A stretch of 6,712 bases of DNA from a bacterium (GTDB lineage Bacteria; Patescibacteriota; Minisyncoccia; Minisyncoccales; MHMH01), in NCBI GenBank assembly GCA_030648815.1, contig JAUSHA010000032.1, positions 1-6,712 of the forward strand, read 5' to 3'. Below, one piece after another: positions 5,149 through 6,712 of the stretch. The notes under the pieces are model-generated. The model searched no databases. It saw only the letters and a program-made list of their open reading frames with translations, and was not told the origin of the DNA. The first letter of the stretch is position 1. Each line of letters opens with the position of its first letter. A program made the position numbers and the translations under genes.

Positions 5149-5151
5149 TCT

Positions 5152-6249
5152 ATGAGAGATTATTATCAAATTTTAGGCATTCAAAAAAACGCCACCCAAG
5201 ATGATATCAAGAAGGCCTACAGAAAATTGGCCCATCAGTATCATCCCGATAAAGGTGGCGATGAAAGCAAGTTCAAAGAAGTGAGCGAGGCCTATCGCGT
5301 GCTTTCGGATGCGGAAAAAAGACAACAGTATGATCAATTTGGCAGAGTCTTTTCCTCCCAAGGCGGACCCGCCTATGGCGGGGATGGCGAACAGCCAAGC
5401 GGATGGGACTTCTCCGGCCAAGGTTTTGATCCTTCTGATTTTGACGCTTCAAACATCGGTGATATATTTGAAGAAATGTTCGGATTCGGCATGAGAGGAG
5501 GCAAAAAGAAAGATTTAAAGAAAGGACAGGACATTGAAGTTGAAATAGAAATTTCCTTAGAAACAACTCTTTTGGGGAAAGAAGAAGAAATTTCTTTATT
5601 CAAGCAAATTTTATGTTCAAGATGCCAAGGAAAAGGGGCGGAGCCCGGCACCCCGGTTAACGAGTGCTTTTCTTGCCGCGGCACGGGCGAAGTCCAGCAG
5701 ATTCATAAAACAATGTTCGGAACAGTTACTCGCTATACGACATGTCCGGAATGTGGCGGTGAAGGTTTCAGGCCTAATAAGCCATGCAATGTTTGCAAGG
5801 GAGAGGGCAGGGTTAAGGGTGAGGATAAGATAAAAATATTTATTCCTGCCGGAATTGATGCAAACCAGGTCATTAAGGCCGCTGGTTCCGGCGAAGCCGG
5901 CAGGAAAGGGGGCAAGTCAGGAGACTTATACATTAGAGTTTCCGTAAAAAAACATCCGATTTTCAGCAGAAAGGGAGATGATGTGTTCGTATCTCAGGAG
6001 ATTTCTTTTTCTCAAGCCGCTTTGGGGGATGAAGTTGAGGTGCCGACATTAGACAAGACGAAAATTTTGCTGAATATTCCGCAAGGCATTGAATCAGGCA
6101 AAGTTTTGCGAATTTCAGGAAAAGGCATTCCGCATTTTCAAGGCTACGGCAGAGGAAACATGTATGTTGAGTTGATTATTAGAACTCCTCAAAAGTTGAC
6201 AAAAAAACAGAAAGAGCTATTAGAAGAGTTAAATGAAGAAGGATTATAA
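5152..6249 (+). CDS. dnaJ: Co-chaperone DnaJ (Hsp40, type I)
   Basis: DnaJ hands substrates to DnaK and stimulates its ATPase. At 365 aa it is a full type I protein. The J domain is at about 3-65 with the HPD motif at 31-33, which is required for DnaK activation. A Gly/Phe region covers about 64-117 (GWDFSGQGFDPSDF, FGFGMRGG). Four zinc-binding CxxCxGxG repeats carry Cys at 155/158, 172/175, 198/201 and 212/215, all intact. The C-terminal substrate-binding domains follow (GDLYIRVSVKKHPIFSRKGDD, then IPQGIESGKVLRISGKGIP). Residues 73-77 (PAYGG) are encoded by a GC-rich palindrome in the flexible Gly/Phe region, probably an inserted repeat. No ribosome site is seen; the dnaK-dnaJ hairpin ends 3 nt before the ATG. 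The next gene starts on the last base of the stop codon. Confidence 0.97.
   Translation: MRDYYQILGIQKNATQDDIKKAYRKLAHQYHPDKGGDESKFKEVSEAYRVLSDAEKRQQYDQFGRVFSSQGGPAYGGDGEQPSGWDFSGQGFDPSDFDASNIGDIFEEMFGFGMRGGKKKDLKKGQDIEVEIEISLETTLLGKEEEISLFKQILCSRCQGKGAEPGTPVNECFSCRGTGEVQQIHKTMFGTVTRYTTCPECGGEGFRPNKPCNVCKGEGRVKGEDKIKIFIPAGIDANQVIKAAGSGEAGRKGGKSGDLYIRVSVKKHPIFSRKGDDVFVSQEISFSQAALGDEVEVPTLDKTKILLNIPQGIESGKVLRISGKGIPHFQGYGRGNMYVELIIRTPQKLTKKQKELLEELNEEGL
5368..5382. repeat. GC-rich palindrome inside dnaJ
   Basis: CCCGCC (5368-5373) and GGCGGG (5377-5382) flank TAT. It encodes PAYGG in the Gly/Phe linker and keeps the frame. The core CCGCC-TAT-GGCGG matches the element at 6657-6673, which has TAC at its centre, so the two are likely copies of one family. 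Confidence 0.6.
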
Positions 6250-6494
6250 TGTACTTTGTTTATGTAATTAAGAGTGAAAAAGATAAAAAGCGTTATACTG
6301 GTATCACCGATAACTTGGCTCGTAGAATAAAGCAACACAACAGCGGCAGTAAGGCAACTCCTTCAACAAAAAATCGCGGGCCATTTACCATGATATACTT
6401 TGAAAAAGCAGAGAACAGCATGATGGCAAGAAGACGAGAAAAGTATTTGAAAAGCGGGATTGGCCGAGCATTTTTAAAGAATACAGTAAAATAA
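6249..6494 (+). CDS. GIY-YIG nuclease-domain protein (UPF0213/YhbQ-like)
   Basis: This 81-aa protein is a bare GIY-YIG domain. Residues 2-7 (YFVYVI) and 16-18 (YTG) correspond to the two halves of the GIY-YIG motif. Then come the NLARRIKQHNSG helix with the expected catalytic Arg, a PFTMIYFE strand, and RRREKYLKSGIGRAFLK, whose Glu is the expected metal ligand. Length and end are typical of complete single-domain members, so it appears intact. Related domains cut DNA in UvrC, homing endonucleases and restriction enzymes, but the role of this small family is not settled. Its ATG shares the A of the dnaJ stop codon (TAATG), so translation is probably coupled to dnaJ. The stop is 7 nt before tRNA-Lys, so the tRNA may be processed from the same transcript. 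Confidence 0.9.
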   Translation: MYFVYVIKSEKDKKRYTGITDNLARRIKQHNSGSKATPSTKNRGPFTMIYFEKAENSMMARRREKYLKSGIGRAFLKNTVK

Positions 6495-6501
6495 CAAATA
6501 T

Positions 6502-6574
6502 GGGCCCGTAGCTCAATTGGTAGAGCAACACCCTTTTAAGGTGATGGTTCCGGGTTCGAGTCCCGGCAGGCCCA
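6502..6574 (+). tRNA. tRNA-Lys (anticodon TTT)
   Basis: The cloverleaf folds: acceptor GGGCCCG/CAGGCCC, D stem GCTC/GAGC with an AATTGGTA loop, anticodon stem 6528-6532/6540-6544 with loop CTTTTAA (anticodon TTT at 6535-6537), a 5-nt variable loop and T stem CCGGG/CCCGG with loop TTCGAGT. The discriminator base is A6574. It is followed by CCG, so the 3' CCA is not fully encoded and must be completed by CCA-adding enzyme. Two mismatches are present: C6507/A6568 in the acceptor stem and A6528/A6544 at the base of the anticodon stem. Confidence 0.95.
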
Positions 6575-6608
6575 CCGAACGAAACATTGTCGGAATTAAG
6601 AATATGGA

Positions 6609-6647
6609 GCGATTTTGCGGGAGCCAAAATCGCGCTATCATTTTTTT
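6609..6647 (+). terminator. Possible terminator after tRNA-Lys
   Basis: GCGATTTTG (6609-6617) pairs with CAAAATCGC (6625-6633) around CGGGAGC. A T7 run lies at 6641-6647 but is 7 nt from the stem, further than usual, so termination is plausible and not firm. It would end the dnaJ / GIY-YIG / tRNA transcript. Confidence 0.4.
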
Positions 6648-6656
6648 CAAAGCCCT

Positions 6657-6673
6657 TTCCGCCTACGGCGGAA
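6657..6673. repeat. GC-rich palindrome in the 3' noncoding region
   Basis: TTCCGCC (6657-6663) and GGCGGAA (6667-6673) flank TAC. The core CCGCC-TAC-GGCGG matches the dnaJ element apart from the central base. This copy lies in sequence with no supported gene. The remaining bases to the window end show nothing else I can support. Confidence 0.6.
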
Positions 6674-6712
6674 GCGGTGAATTCCCAAAGCTCCCCCCAA
6701 TTGCATGAAAGC

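Noticed and set aside
5888..5900. CCGGC-GAA-GCCGG palindrome in dnaJ
   Set aside because: It encodes the conserved DnaJ residues around GEAG, so ordinary coding constraint explains it, and its core differs from the CCGCC family.
6385..6627. Minus-strand frame reading GGPAGTRTRNHHLKRVLLYQ
   Set aside because: This is the reverse complement of the tRNA-Lys gene, a well-known false protein in databases.
6517..6708. Plus-strand 63-codon frame
   Set aside because: It begins inside the tRNA, crosses a hairpin and a palindrome, and has no ribosome site or recognisable protein character.
1..6712. CRISPR array, insertion sequence or phage module
   Set aside because: No regularly spaced direct repeats, transposase, integrase or phage structural genes were seen.

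Overview
The window reads as bacterial chromosome. The sequence style points to a Patescibacteria (CPR) lineage, most likely Parcubacteria. The clues are a shortened HrcA, a compact hrcA-grpE / dnaK-dnaJ chaperone locus, AGA-rich and A/T-ending codons, a tiny GIY-YIG protein next to a tRNA, and GC-rich CCGCC-TAY-GGCGG palindromes lying inside genes. The lineage is inferred from style and not proven.

Layout. Positions 1-1009 hold an orphan gene of 252 codons with a near-consensus extended -10 promoter, an inverted repeat against its -35 box, a start codon inside a hairpin, and its own terminator. Positions 1010-1463 hold a second self-contained unit: hairpin, promoter, strong ribosome site, a 97-residue Myb/SANT-like HTH protein and a terminator. 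Positions 1465-2687 are the heat-shock repressor unit: a CIRCE operator (8/9 matches in each arm) over the promoter of hrcA, which appears leaderless, then an overlapping grpE. Positions 2688-3172 hold a 20-bp-arm hairpin and a previously easy-to-miss minus-strand gene of 72 codons with a textbook promoter, followed by a 21-bp hairpin ending 12 nt before dnaK. Positions 3173-6494 hold dnaK, a 72-nt hairpin intergenic, dnaJ, and a GIY-YIG gene overlapping the dnaJ stop by 1 nt. Positions 6502-6574 are tRNA-Lys(TTT). The remainder is palindrome-bearing noncoding sequence.

How the genes work together. DnaK is the ATP-driven chaperone, DnaJ delivers substrates and stimulates hydrolysis, GrpE exchanges nucleotide, and HrcA represses through CIRCE. 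CIRCE is visible only before hrcA-grpE. The dnaK and dnaJ starts have no CIRCE and no Shine-Dalgarno sequence; each is preceded by a large hairpin instead. This split, and the antisense small gene inserted between grpE and dnaK, are the most unusual aspects. No CRISPR array, insertion sequence or complete mobile element was seen.
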